Assembly (NCBI GenBank): GCA_029961685.1 | Contig: JARWKL010000010.1 | Coordinates: 8,763,931-8,827,930, forward strand | Source: Aristolochia californica | Lineage: Eukaryota > Streptophyta > Magnoliopsida > Piperales > Aristolochiaceae | DNA: 64,000 nt | Direction: 5' to 3' | Shown here: piece after piece, positions 11,644-23,330 of the stretch | Numbering within the stretch: the first letter of the stretch is position 1 | Layout of the letters: every line of letters begins with the position of its first letter | Notes under the pieces: model-generated | Told to the model about the DNA's origin: nothing | Databases searched by the model: none | What the model saw: the letters and a program-made list of their open reading frames with translations, nothing else | Program-made: the position numbers and the translations under genes

Positions 11644-14069
11644 CAAATAGGATTACTATGTCTTTTGTTGATTGGTTTATGCGTTTTCGACTCAAGCAAG
11701 CGGAGAAACGACCCTTAGTTTCTTCCACCACCCCCACTCTTTCAACCTTAACGAAAGAATGGCAGCTTCAGTCAGGTATCACTATCCGATCAGTCCATCC
11801 TCCTACTGATCCGATCAAGCTTGAATTTCCAAGCTCTTCAGGGAAATTCCCTGATTATGTTGAAGCCGTTGCTTTTGCAAATCCTGAAATGAATCTAAAC
11901 CCTATGGTCAGATCAGGAGACAAAACAACTTTACCGATCTAAATCTTCAAACTATTGGACAATAGCTTACGCGAATTGAAGATTTATTGGACAAAGGTAC
12001 ACCTGAGAAATATTGTCAAAATTCTTTCGACTTATCTTCTCGAAAGTTACCTTTATTGATGAACAATAAACCACTCATCAAACCACCTGTTCCCATAAGG
12101 AACTTTAAATTGGATAATAATTCTGAAGTTGTTGAAGAATTATTAACGAGGCTTGGAAAATTGAATCTTTCTGAAGACCAACTGAAACAAGCCAAGGAAG
12201 CCAAAGCAACCGAGATTTTAAAAATCATTCAGGTTTTAGAATCTCAAGAAGATTCTTTATCACAAAATACTGAAGATTTAACTCCTTCAGCATACTCTGA
12301 TTCTGATGAAGGTCAAAACTCTAATCTCAACGATTGGGTTTAACCAATGTTAATTTGACTGAAGAAATTCTTCAAAACATGATTAGGGACCAACCGAGTA
12401 TCCAAAAATTAGATTATACTAAAAAATCTACTCGTGATTGGGATGTAAATCGCAAACTCTATTATCATAGGCCAACACCTCAAGACCTATTATATGAAGA
12501 GAATGTGTATATAGATCAAAAAGCCTATGATGGAAGATCCATCTATGAATGGAACATAGATACCATGTCTGAATATCAGATTCTAGAACATTGTCGCCGA
12601 ATGCTTATGTATTGTATAATTTGTCGGCAACATAAGAATACTGATCAAGGAATAGCAGAAATGTTAACTGCGGGGTTTTCTGGAACCCTCAAAGGTTGGT
12701 GGGATAATATCCTTACCCCTGAACAACATCATGAAATTTATAATTCCAAAAAGCTTATTAAAACTGAATCAGGCCAAGCCTACCTTGGTGAGGATGATGT
12801 GGTTTATACCTTAATTTCATGTATTGTTCATCATTTTATTGGTAACTTGACTTCCACTACTAATAAGGGAAGAGAGGTATTGCAAAATCTTAGGTGCAGA
12901 ACACTCAGCCAGTTTCACTGGTATAAAGATGTTTTCATCACTAAGGTTATGCAAAGAACCGATGCCAATAATGAATATTGGAAAGCTAAATTTATTGATG
13001 GCTTACCACCTCTTTTTTGCCAGTAAGGTAAGAAAAAGGTTAGACAATGAGGTAGGAATTATTAACTACCATCAATATACATATGATCTCCTCACTAGTG
13101 CTACCATCCAAGAAGGATTGACCTTATGTACTGATTTAAAATTACAAGCTCAGCTAAAGAAACAAAATCTTACTAGAAAGAGAGAGCTTGGTGAATTCTG
13201 TGACCAGTTTGGCTGTGACACAGGAAGGGTAAAGGGAAAGTCTCTCATTCAAAGAGACCAGAACCCTACTCACACCAGAGTAGGAAATATCCCAAAAGAC
13301 AGTCTCCTTAAAAGACTCATCATGAACCTAGGAGACCTCCTCCTCCTCCGCGGTATCCTCCTAGAAACAAGGCTCCAGACAAAAAGAAAATTGTATGTTA
13401 TAAATGTGGTAAAATAGGCCACTATTCAAATAGGTGCAAAACAAAAGAGAAACTGAACCAACTACAAATTGATGAAGGCTTGAGGATCCAGTTGACCAAA
13501 ATTCTCTTAAATTATGATTCTTGGGATGATATTGATTATGCATCATCCAGCCAATCAGAAGATGACCCTGATTTTAGCTGTTCACACTTACAATCTGTGG
13601 CTCAAATGCATCAGATTAATGTTCTGACCAATGAACAACAACGTATGCTAAAGGACATTGATCAAGAGGAAGATCCTCACACAAAAAGATATTTAATCAA
13701 AGAATATCTTGATCAAATTCAAAGTACTTCAAAGACACCTCCCATCCTAGGAGTAAAACCTTATTCTTTGAAGGAAATTATCGGTCGTTATGAAGACATC
13801 AATTCTTCATCACAAACCGTATCTATCTCCTCATTACAAGGAGAAATTAAAGACATTAAGCTTGAATTAAAAGAATTAAAATCCCTTTATAAAAAGCTTG
13901 AACAAAAATGTGAACAAAAATATCTACATACAGAAAAGAAACTTGAGGATCCTTTTCTGAATCAAATTACCAAGGTCATCCATTAAAGATGGCACATAGT
14001 GATTAATTTGGTTATTGATCAAAACTTTGTCATTCCTAAGCTGACAGCCCTGATTGATAGTAGATCAGA
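11644..14069 (+). pseudogene. Viral ORF2 fragment (CP to start of protease), copy E (type I)
   Basis: Begins inside ORF2 just before the MSFVDWFMRFR block (11658) and covers the coat protein. The core with GFSGTLKGWWDN is near 12670 and the basic tail near 13250. An intact-looking CCHC finger is at 13396-13437, followed by the linker with MHQINVL at 13600. It enters the aspartic protease and stops after LIDSR at about 14069, where a pyrimidine tract begins. Frames 11655-11942, 11987-12343, 12334-13026 and 12929-13417 overlap with shifts, so several frameshifts and stops are present. The AEKRPLVSS motif after MSFVDWF places it with copies B and C. MP, RT, RNase H and ORF3 are absent. Confidence 0.85.
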
Positions 14070-15222
14070 ACTTTTTTTCTTCTTTCTTCCTTTTTCTTTC
14101 TTCTTTCTTTATTTCTTCGTTCTCTCTTTCATTCTTTTTTTTTCTTTAATTGTTTATGTTTCTTTTATTCTTTTGACCCCGTTTCTTTCTTCATTTCTTC
14201 AACTTTCTTTCATTCTTTCTAATTTCTTTATTCTTTCTTCCCTCCTTTTTTTCTTTCTTTCTTTCTTCCTCTCTTCTTCTTTCTTTCTTTTTTCTTTCTT
14301 CATCTCTCCAACGTTCTTTCATTCTTTCTAATTTCTTTTTTTTTCTTCGTTCTTCCTTTATTCCTTTCTAATTCTTTCTTTCTTTCATCTTTCTATATTT
14401 ATTTCTAGTTTCTATCTTGATTCTTTCTTTCATTCATCTTTCTATCTATATTTCTAGTTTCTATCTTGATTCTTTCTTTCCTTCATCTTTCTATCTTTAT
14501 TTCTAGTTTCTATCTTGATTCTTTCATTCTACTTCTTTTCTTCTTTCTTACTTCTTTCAATGTGCCTTATTTCTTTATTTATTCCTTCTTTTTTCTTTCT
14601 TTCTTCTTGCTTTCTTTCTTTCTTACTTCCTTTTTCTTTCTTCTTTCTTTATTTCCTCATTCTCTCTTTTGTTCTGTTTTATTTTTTTCATTTATTGTTT
14701 ATGTTTCTTTTATTATTTTGACCCTGTTTCTTTCTTTATTTCTTTCTTTATTCCTCTCTTCTTCTTTCTTTCTTGTTTATTTTTCATCTTTCTTCCTATC
14801 TAATTTCTTGCTTTTTGTTTCTTTTTTTCTTCCTTTTTTATTCTTTCTTTCTTTCTTTTCTATCTTCTTTCTTTATTTATTTCTTTAATCTTTCTTGATT
14901 CTTTCTTCTTTCTTTATTCCTCTATTCTTGTTTCTTTCTTATTTTTTTGTTTTTTTCTTTCTTTTCTTTATTTTCTTTCTTTCTTTCTATTTTTATTTCT
15001 TTCATTCTTTCTTCCTTCTTTCTTTCATTTTGTCTTCATTCTTTCTTTCTTCCTTTCTTCTTGTTTATTTCTTGTTTATTTTTTTCTTTCTTTCTTTGTT
15101 CTATCTTTCTTTCTTTCTTTCGTCTTTCTATAATCCTTATATCTTTCTTTCTTTCTTTCTTCTTTCTATAATCGTTATTTATTTATCTCTTTCTTTAATC
15201 TTTCTTGTTTTTTTCTTTCAAT
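14070..15222. repeat. Pyrimidine (TTTC-type) tract
   Basis: Starts exactly at the broken protease of copy E. It includes three tandem repeats of about 60 bp around TTTCTAGTTTCTATCTTGATT at about 14400-14520, the landmark CAATGTGCCTT at 14558-14568, and long CTTT runs. The right border near 15222 flips to purine-rich. No gene seen. Confidence 0.9.
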
Positions 15223-16915
15223 AGAAGAGAGGAGGAAAGAAAGAAAGAAAGAAGAAAGGAAGAAAAGAGAAGAAGAACAAAGAAAGAAATTGGAAAGATT
15301 GAAAGAAAGTTAAAGAAATGAAGAAAGAAACAGGGAAAAATGAACGAAAGAAACATAAACAATGAAATAAATGAACAAAAAAGAACAAATGAGAGAATGA
15401 GAAAGAAGGAATAAAGAGAAAAGAATAAATAAAGAAATAAGGCACATTGAAAGAAATAGGAAAGAAGAAAGAATGAATGAACAAAGAAAAAAACAAACAA
15501 CAAGTCAGAAAGAAAGAATAAGAAAGAAAAAATGAAATAGAAAGGAAGAATGAAATAAAGAAGGAAAAAAAGAAAAAGAATGAAAGAAAGAAAGAAAAAA
15601 AAGAAAAAAAATGAAAGAAGAAAAAAGAAAGAATCAAGACAAAAAGAAGCAAGAAAAAAACAAGAAACAAAGACACAAAGATGAAGAAAGAAAGAAAAAT
15701 AAGAAAGATATAAGGCAAGAAACAAGAAAGGAAGAAGATGAAAGAAAGAAAAAGGATAGAAGAAAGACAGAAATAAGAAAGACAAAGGATAAAACAAAGA
15801 AACATAGAAAGAAGAAAGAAAGAATAAAAGAAAGAAATAAGGAAAGAAATAAGCTAGAAATAAGCAAGAATCAAGAAATAAAGAGAAAATAAGGAAAGAA
15901 GACAAAAAGAAAGAATGAAGAAAGAAAGAAAGAAAGAAAGAATGAAAAAAATGAAAGAATCAAGAAAGAAAGAAGCAAAAAATAAAGAAGCAGAAAACAA
16001 AGAAGCAAGAAAGAAACATGAAAGAAATAAATAAATAAGAAAAAAATAAAAAAATAAAGATACAAAGCAAGAAACTGGAAAGAAAGAATTAGGATAGAAA
16101 CAAACAAACAAGTCAGAAAGAAAGAGTAAGAAAGAAAGAAGAAAGAAAGAAAGAAAGAAAGAAATAAAGAAAGAAAGAAAGAAAGAAAGAAAAATGAAAA
16201 AAAAAAAAAAAAACGAGAGAAGATGAAAAATAAAGAGACAAGATGAAAGAAAGAAAGAAGAAATAGAGAAAGAAAGAAAAAACAATGGAAGAAGAAAGAA
16301 AAAAATAAAGAACAAGAAAAAATAAATAAATAATCAAAGAAAAAAGAGGGAAACAAGAAAGATAAGAAAGAAAAAGGAAAGAAAGAAACTACAAAGAAGG
16401 AATAAAAGAAACAAATAAAGACATGAGAAAGAAAGAAACAAAGAATAAAATAAATAAAGAAAGAAAGAAGAAAGATGGGCTAAAGAAAGAAAGAAACAAC
16501 TATGAACAGAAAGAAAGAGGACAAAAAGAAATAAGTCCTAAAGAAAGAAAGAAGAAAGAAAGAGGAAATATATTTGTTGTTTCATTCTTTATTTTTTATT
16601 TTATTTTTTTTCTTCTTTGTTTAATTATGAAAGAAAGAAAGAAAGTTGGAAGAAAGAAAGAACAAGAAACAAAGAAAAATAAATAAACAAATAAAAAAGA
16701 AAAAACTAGACAGAAAGAAAGAAAAAATAACAAACAACAAAAAATAAATAAACAAACAAAGAAGAAAGAAACAAGAAAGATAAGAAAGAAAGAAGAACGA
16801 AATAAGAAATAAAGAAAGAAAGTAGAAAGAAAGAATAAAAGAAATAAATAAAGAAAGAAGAAAGACAAAAGAAAAAAAGAAAGAAACAAGAAAGATATGA
16901 AAGAAAGAAGATAAA
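15223..16915. repeat. Purine (GAAA-type) tract
   Basis: Purine-rich, with the landmark AAGGCACATTG at 15439-15449. It lies in opposite orientation to the landmark at 14558, so 14558-15449 is a diverged inverted repeat centred near 15000. Most of it is a direct repeat of 7780-9500, including the AT-rich island near 16570-16630. No gene seen. Confidence 0.9.
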
Positions 16916-17023
16916 ATATATTTTTTGTTTCATTCTTTTTTTCTTTATTCTTTTTTCTATCTTGACTCTTTCTTTCTTCTTGTCTTCTTTCTTATTTCTT
17001 TCAATGTGCCTTATTTTTTTATT
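16916..17023. repeat. Short AT- and pyrimidine-rich tract with landmark
   Basis: AT-rich island (ATATATTTTTTG) followed by TTTC words and the landmark CAATGTGCCTT at 17002-17012. Viral copy F starts directly after it. Confidence 0.8.
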
Positions 17024-18157
17024 TATTCTTTACCCTATATTGATGGGTTCAATGAAAGGACCACTCAATGATTATAAACCACTCAATGATTGTTTGAAAT
17101 GGATCAGATATCCAATTCCAAACAAAAAAGATTTATCAGACCAATTGTTTTATTCTAAAGTCTTTTCAAAAGTTGATTTGAAATCTGGATATTGGCAAAT
17201 TCAAATCAATGAAAGGATAAATATAAAACTGCATCCACTGTCTCTTTTGGACATTTTGAAAGGAATGTTATGCCTTTTGGTTTGAAGAATGCTCCATCTA
17301 AATTTCAGAATATCATGAATGATATTTCTGCCTCTTATTCTGAATTTACCATTGTTTACATTGATGACATATTAGTTTATTCAAAATCCATTGAAGCTCA
17401 TTTTAAGCATTTAAATGTTTTCAAAACAGTTATTAGAAAACATGGTTTGGTAATATCAGCTCCCAAAATGAAATTGTTTCAGACCTCAGTTAGATTTTTA
17501 GGTCATAATATTCACAAGGGAAAAATAGTTCTCATTGATAGAAGCATTGAGTTTGCATCCAAACCCGATGAAATCTTGGAAAAAACCTCAACTTCAGAGA
17601 TTTCTAGGAAATCTCAGTTATATTGCTGACTAGTATCCAAATCTTGCTCAAGATTCAACAATATTACACAAACGACTTAGAAAGAATCCTGAGTCATGGA
17701 CCCCTAAACATACTCAGGCAGTCCAAGTAATTAAAAGAAAGGTTGTACAACTCCCTTGTCTTAACCTTAACAATCCTTCCTATCCGAAGGTTGTCGAGAC
17801 AGATGCTTTCCATATTGGTTATGGTGGCATTTTGAAACAAGTTAATCTAGCTGGTAAAGAAGAATTTGATAGATTTACATCTGGTAATTGGCATGATGCA
17901 CAGATTAATTATTCCACAATAAAACAAGAAATTCTTGCAATAATTAAGTGCATTAATAAATTTCAAGATGATTTATTAAATCAGAAATTTCTTTTGAGAG
18001 TTGATTGTTCTACAGCTAAATCAATTCATAAAAAGGATGTGAAGAATCTTACTTCCAAATAAATCTTTTCCAGATGGCAAGTGGAATTCAAAGGAGAATT
18101 GAACTCCTTACCTGATTTCCTAACCGTGAATTTCTTCAGGATTCAAATCATGGTTAA
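17024..18157 (+). pseudogene. Viral RT-RNase H fragment, copy F (type II)
   Basis: C-terminal part of ORF2. It starts in the N-terminal RT segment (LPYIDGFNE equivalent, 17028). It then jumps over about 190 nt and resumes at the NYKPLNDC position, with a small tandem duplication of the ACCACTCAATGATT words around the join. The RT core with FGLKNAPSKFQ and YIDD is at 17270-17400, followed by the FLGHNIHKGK block, a frameshift near 17585, and RNase H to the stop at 18155-18157. ORF3 starts inside this end (ATG 18150). The protease and everything upstream are absent. Wording of the ORF3 start and RT matches copy D rather than B and C. Confidence 0.8.
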
Positions 18158-19788
18158 CCCTGGCAGAGGTAACCCACTCCTAGTGAGAGGAAGAGGTTCC
18201 ACATTAGGAGGACGAGGCCGAAAGAATCAAGGAAGAGGAAATTTGTCAAATAATAAGGGTAAAGCCCATGTGTCGTATAAAGAGACACTCAAATTAGAAC
18301 CAAAGTGTATTACTCTTCTTGATCAGGAAATAATTTTGATCCTCAATAAAGAGGAGTTAGATGGTACCCTGGGTTCTTGGGAGATGTTACAAAAATGGCT
18401 TGGAGAAGCCTACTATCCCATTAGAGCAGGAAAATAGTGGTATTCATTTGAATCCATTTTGGTTCATACCAATGCAATTGTAGTGCATCATACACTATCC
18501 AATGTGGCTAAATGGGATAGCCTAAGAGTGTACAGTAAGTGTATGATTCAGAAATTTACGCATCCTTCGGGATGGGGAAAATTTGAACTGGCTAAATCTA
18601 TAGCCCTTCCTAATGATAAGGAATTCAATTATTGGGATTATATTGATGCCTAGTCTAATACTTTTTATTACCAGAATCCCTCACATTGACATTCCTAGTT
18701 CTTTCAACGGAGTAAGGATGTCTTCAAAAGGTCATTACTTTTACCCAATTGGGTTTTGAACTGGTGGATCAAATTTGAGCTGCCCATCACCATATTACCT
18801 AAGCCCATAAAGGTTCAATTTAATTTATAGACTAAATCAAGTCCTGAGCTAAAAGCTCTGGGTAAGATACCCAATGATGCAGACTTGTTTATCTTCTTCA
18901 TGATATATTTGAAACCATGGATCTGGAGATGGGACTATACACCAAGCTTTAATGAAGAAGGCCTTCCAATTTTACTTCGGACTTTTCATGTTTGATGGTG
19001 GAAGAATTTTTCCAATATTGATAAAATAAATTGCATAAATTAAGTCTGTTATTCTCACAAATGAGAACACACTTGGATTACATAAAGTGTCGGAGATCCA
19101 TTATGACCCCAAAAATTTATTCAGCAATTTCAAGACTCAATTAAGAGTTAAATATCCGAATATCTCGGAAGCAGAGTTAATGAAGAAACTCTTAGAATCA
19201 ATGAAGGGTTCTAATGTTTATTTGTGCAATGAGAGCACACCATCATCCTCTCGGCCTGCAGAAGACAATATGTCAATATCAAAACCATCTGCTGCTGAAG
19301 ACAACATTGAAGAAGATAATGATGATGATCTTGCTGATTCATTACCAGATTGTCAACCGATTGATGATGAACTCAAGATGGTGGATTATATGGAGACAAT
19401 GATTCATCTTCTTGAATCAAAGTCTAAAAGAAATAACATTATTCTTTGTAGGATGTCTGAAGATATGTTAGAATCATTACAACAAGATTCGTCGGCAAAG
19501 TCCGTCCAAAATCAACAGAGGAAATCTTATCCTCCGTCCCACAGCTGGCCTATTTGTCACATCAATCCAAGCACCTACAGTGTATTTGGTCGGCCATTTT
19601 CCATCAAGTCACATAAGTGAACTGAAGAAAGTAGCCGCCTTGCTTGTGTAAGGATTAATGCATTGAAGAAAAGAAAGATTCTCCGGGCCCAAGCACATCA
19701 AAGGTCTCTTTCCATTCTCAATAATGGAGAAAGCAATCCAACTGACCTCAATAATGGAGGTGTCTTGTCTCAACCGCCTCAATCATAG
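18150..19788 (+). pseudogene. Viral ORF3, unknown function, copy F (type II)
   Basis: ATG at 18150 overlaps the ORF2 stop by 8 nt. The N-terminus is glycine/arginine-rich. Next come a conserved tryptophan-rich middle (WEMLQKWLGEAYYP, then a WIWRWDY segment), an acidic stretch near 19320, and a C-terminal part with the FGRPFSIKS motif near 19585. In-frame TAG codons lie at 18435-18437 and 18651-18653, more stops occur near 18690 and 18990, and a frameshift near 19030. In this copy the acidic part and the C-terminal part are in one continuous frame (19087-19620), whereas B, C and D break between them. No enzymatic motif recognised. Confidence 0.7.
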
Positions 19789-20035
19789 ATGCTTATCTTC
19801 TATTTATTGGTGGATTTCTAAGATAGTTAGAATCCACTTTGTTCTCTCCTTCTATAAAAGGAGATAGTTTTATTTTTAGAAGGCATCACTTGAATCTCAG
19901 AGTTCGAAGTTTGTTATCAAGATTGCCTGTTGTAACGCTTGTCCTATTCTTAAGTTTATTGTAAGTACTTTTATGATATTGTAAATAAGTTTAAAGTTAT
20001 TCTCTGCCCTTGCTTTTTGTTGTACTCTTCTGCCT
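19789..20035 (+). promoter_or_regulatory. Viral promoter/leader start, copy F
   Basis: Non-coding viral region after ORF3. A TATA-type box (TATAAAA, 19853-19859) sits in an inverted TCTCCTTCTATAAAAGGAGA context, followed about 30 nt later by the conserved GGCATCACTTGAATC, the likely start of the pregenomic RNA. A TTGTAAGT...GTAAATAAG stretch near 19960-19990 could serve polyadenylation. The virus sequence ends near 20035 at CCTTCTGT and turns into pyrimidine tract before the primer binding site is reached. Confidence 0.6.
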
Positions 20036-20224
20036 TCTGTCTTTTATTTTTCCTTCTCTTTTATTCTTCTTTCTTTCTTTCTTTCTTCCTCACTTCTTGT
20101 GTCTTTCTTGTTTATTTTTATCTTTCTTTCAATCTTGTTTCTTTCTTTTTTGCTTTTTTATTTCCTGATTAAAGAAAGAATAAAAAGAGAGATAGGTAGA
20201 TAGAAAAAATAAGGAAAAAAAATA
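20036..20224. repeat. Mixed pyrimidine then purine tract
   Basis: TTTC-type words to about 20165, then A+G-rich words with GATAGGTAGATAG near 20190. It separates two different viruses: copy F on the left and badnavirus-like copy G on the right. The order TTCCTCACTTCTTGTGTCTTTC recurs near 47270. Confidence 0.85.
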
Positions 20225-20254
20225 AACCAAAGAGATATACAATTAGATGAAATC

Positions 20255-21192
20255 ATAGATATAGACCAAGATATTACTTTATTTAGTAATAACCAACTAA
20301 ACCTCCTTAATCCTAGACAATTATATCGAACATGATCATTAAACTTTAATACAGGATTATTTAAACATTATAGAGAAATCTAGATTAGTTGTGTAGGACA
20401 AGATTCTGTTAATATTAACTTAATAGCAGAACAATCTTTTAGAGAAATTAAAAAATTATATACTTTAATTCGTTTAGGTTTAATTGTAATAGGAGTAAAA
20501 GGATTAGGACAAAAACATCTAGGAACCAAAACCTTACTTAGCATCTACGATGATAGATGGGCAGACCCTAAAAAGGCAATGTTAGGAATCACTGAAGTAG
20601 ATATGAATCAAAATGGAGGAATATTTTATTGCTCCCTAGACTTCCTTATTGGGTTACAAGACTTTAGAGAATATATCAAAATAGGTATTCAGACAAAAGG
20701 GTATGAATCCTTTGTAGGAAATAATCTTTTATTCTGTATTGGATTCTTAGGAAGGTGCACTACTAGGTTCAAGGTTAAAATAGATGACGTAGTTAATTTA
20801 ATAGGAAACAAAAGAATAAAATTAATTAAACCTATTAAATATTCTCCAGATATTTTAGCAGGATTAGAATGGAATCTTAAATTTAGAGAAGAGAAAATAA
20901 TCAGTCCTGAAGAAAGTATCATGTACACAGACACTAAACGTAACATAAACATTAGATTTAATAGTTATGAACAAAAGAATACAGAAGACACGGAATCAAT
21001 TTCTAGTGAAAATTATGACCTAGTCAATATAGAATTAGAAACATATGAGATAATATACCCTAAAGAGCTAGAATTAAAATTATTAGAAAGAGAACTTCTT
21101 CATCTTGAAGAGGATTTGATAAAAAAAAAAAAAAAAGATACAAGAAGAAGAATACCTATATTATGATAATGAAGCTAATATTAGAATAGGAA
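20255..21192 (+). pseudogene. Badnavirus-like movement protein region, copy G
   Basis: Reads in one frame from about 20255, with stops in the first 120 nt (about 20333 and 20380), to the poly-A run at 21120-21136. The pattern of LGTKTLLSIYDDRW, then EVDMNQNGG, then IGIQTKGYESF is that of 30K-type movement proteins as found in badna-like viruses. An acidic tail (ERELLHLEEDLI) leads into the A-run. This A-run shifts the frame: the downstream frame continues with acidic, tyrosine-rich sequence toward 21195. Start codon and upstream ORFs are not visible, so this is an internal piece of a polyprotein. Confidence 0.7.
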
Positions 21193-21194
21193 AA

Positions 21195-22840
21195 ATGCCC
21201 TTAGAACCAAAAGAAGACAAAAAAATAGAAAGAGAAGAAACCTTAAGTATTAAAAAATACATGGACGAAGAAAGTTCTAACACTATCCCTAGAAGTAGCT
21301 ATACAACTTACCCAAGAACCCCTCCTAGGGAAGTATATTACTCAGGTAATATGCCAAGGATTCCATATAGTGAACCAGTACCTTATGATTGTAAGATACA
21401 TCCTAAAGGAAAAAGAAAAGAAATAGAAAGACCTATAAAATTTCAGGAGATGGGCTAAGGAAAAATTCTTAATCTTTCAGCCCATGACCCTCAAGAATGG
21501 ACAATAGTCCTAGACCTCTGGAGAAGCCAAGTAGTTTCATACTACATTCTGAACTTTCAATCCCAAGATGTAGAAGAAATGTATAGGTACTTAGAAACAT
21601 TTTTAGGAGAAAGTGTAAAAGCTTTATGGGAAAACTATAAAAGGGGTAATCCAGAAGAATTTGGTCATTTAATGAGTTTAGGATCTAACCCATATAACTT
21701 TGTTAACAAAGTCTACCAATTAGTAATAGGAGATGATCCTAATTTAGGATTTGTTACCTTACAAAAAGATGCAGTAGTCTATTTAGAACAACTTAGCTTA
21801 CACAACTACAAATATGTAAAGAAATTTCTCCAAGATTACTTCTACTATACCTGCATTTCAGGAAATGCTTTCAACAAAGATTTAGGTACTAAACTATTTA
21901 GAAAATTACCAGGAGCATTAGGAAAAGAAATTTATGATAAATGGCAAAATGTAGAAACTGCAAATCCTATGGTAGTCTATTCAATAGGACAAAGAACAAA
22001 ATTCATTATGGCTATCCTTCAAGAAAAATGTACGGATATCCAAATACAAAGACAACTTAAAGGAGATGACTTTGGATTCTGTAAACAGATATATACCACC
22101 CAAGCTTATGGTTTAAAAGACTCAGGACAAAAACCTAGAAGAAATAAACGTTATTTCAAAAAAGGATATTTTATCCGAAGATCAAAAAGTAGAAAACCAT
22201 ATTCAAACAAAGATAGGCATGCTAGAAGATTTAACCTGAAAGGAACCTATAAGAATAAATTATCTGGTTATATTTATGGACAAACTGAACATTTAGCCAA
22301 CACCTGTCCTAAAAGACAAAATATTAACTCTAGAAGATCTACTCTTGTAGAAAATGTCCAAGAAGACCTTATAGAAGTTGATGAATATATGTCCAACACA
22401 GAATCTATTTACAACATCGTAAGTATACAAAATGCTTCTCTGAACTCTTCAGATTCTGATGAAGACCTAGTCCTAGACATAGAAGACAACCTTGAACTTA
22501 TGGATACAACTTCAGAATGTACACATATATGGTCTTGGAATACTGGGTTAGACAGTAACCCTTGTTTTAAGTGTGCCTGGTATCCCAGTAAGAAAAAGAG
22601 AGCCAAGTGTAACCAGTGTTTCTTAGAAGCCTGTATCCCTTGTCTAAAAATTTTAGGTATAGAACCTACAGACCAGACTATCCATTATAGGATACATAAC
22701 ACTAAGTTAGATATCATGGCCAGAAAAATTGAAAACTGTGAAGCAGAGATAACTCTCCTAAAACATAGATTGGACACAATAGAAAAAGATTCCTATGATG
22801 GGATTACTGTAAGCATAGAAGACCCAGAAATTTGTTACGT
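21195..22840 (+). pseudogene. Badnavirus-like coat protein with two Cys clusters, copy G
   Basis: Linker (21195-21455) and coat protein (21460-22840) share one frame, broken by a TAA at 21456-21458. A long open frame runs from 21579. The core has FLGESVKALWENYK and SIGQRTKFIMAILQEK, followed by a lysine/arginine-rich tail near 22130-22260. The first zinc finger is degenerate: its first two cysteines are replaced (SGYIYGQTEHLANTCP, near 22265-22310). The second cluster, near 22560-22655, fits CX2CX11CX2CX4CX2C exactly, a signature known from badnaviruses. A coiled segment (EITLLKHRLDTIEKD) follows. The length and order fit the middle of a badnavirus ORF3. Confidence 0.8.
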
Positions 22841-23310
22841 TTTTAACCCAGACAAATCTTTTTCTAGCATACTGGTTAGGGCTAAGATTCTTTTCCCTAA
22901 TAAACAATCCTTAATCTTAGACGCCTTAGTAGACTCTGGCTGTACAAAAATGTATAATCCATAGGCGACTCGCCCGCCCCCCCCCCCAGTTTCTTAAGAA
23001 AACAACTAAACAAGTCTTAAGCCAACAAGTAGATGGTACCTATAACCCATATACCACCTATTTCGATGAAGGAAAGATCCAATTTTTTACCAATTGCTCC
23101 ACCTTTTTTGGATCTTATTCTTTACCTTTAACATGGGTTAGAGACCTAAAACTTAAAGTAGACTTTATTTTAGGTCTTAATTTTATCTTACATAATATTG
23201 GCGCCCACTATTTTGCTAATGGGCAAAATTATGGTTTTTTTGACTCGGGTAAAAATCCCACTGCATGTTCACTTGAGAATTTAATGAGCATTTGTTATTC
23301 ACTTTAAAAT
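22841..23310 (+). pseudogene. Badnavirus-like aspartic protease fragment, copy G
   Basis: Starts with a segment ending in LVDSGCT (near 22930), the catalytic Asp-Ser/Thr-Gly triad of retroviral-type proteases. A TAG follows at 22962-22964, and a run of 12-13 C near 22977-22987 marks a likely indel. Downstream, the other frame reads through FFGSYSLPLTWVRDL and an IGLN-like ILGLNFI at about 23170. This end of the protease is followed by about 140 nt without recognisable domain and then a GA tract. No RT follows. Confidence 0.65.
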
Positions 23311-23330
23311 ATTTGGATCCATAGGTCATT

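Larger units (their letters stand above)
20225..23330 (+). mobile_element. Badnavirus-like endogenous pararetrovirus fragment, copy G
   Basis: Separate virus from the other copies, with no obvious sequence match to them. Domain order is movement protein, linker, coat protein with two cysteine clusters, then aspartic protease, as in badnavirus ORF3. It ends before any reverse transcriptase. Both ends adjoin GA/CT tracts. At least two stops and one poly-A frameshift break it. Confidence 0.8.

Noticed and set aside
11644..20035. Copies E and F as two halves of one virus split by tract
   Set aside because: E carries type I and F type II sequence, and the viral sequence between their ends is missing.
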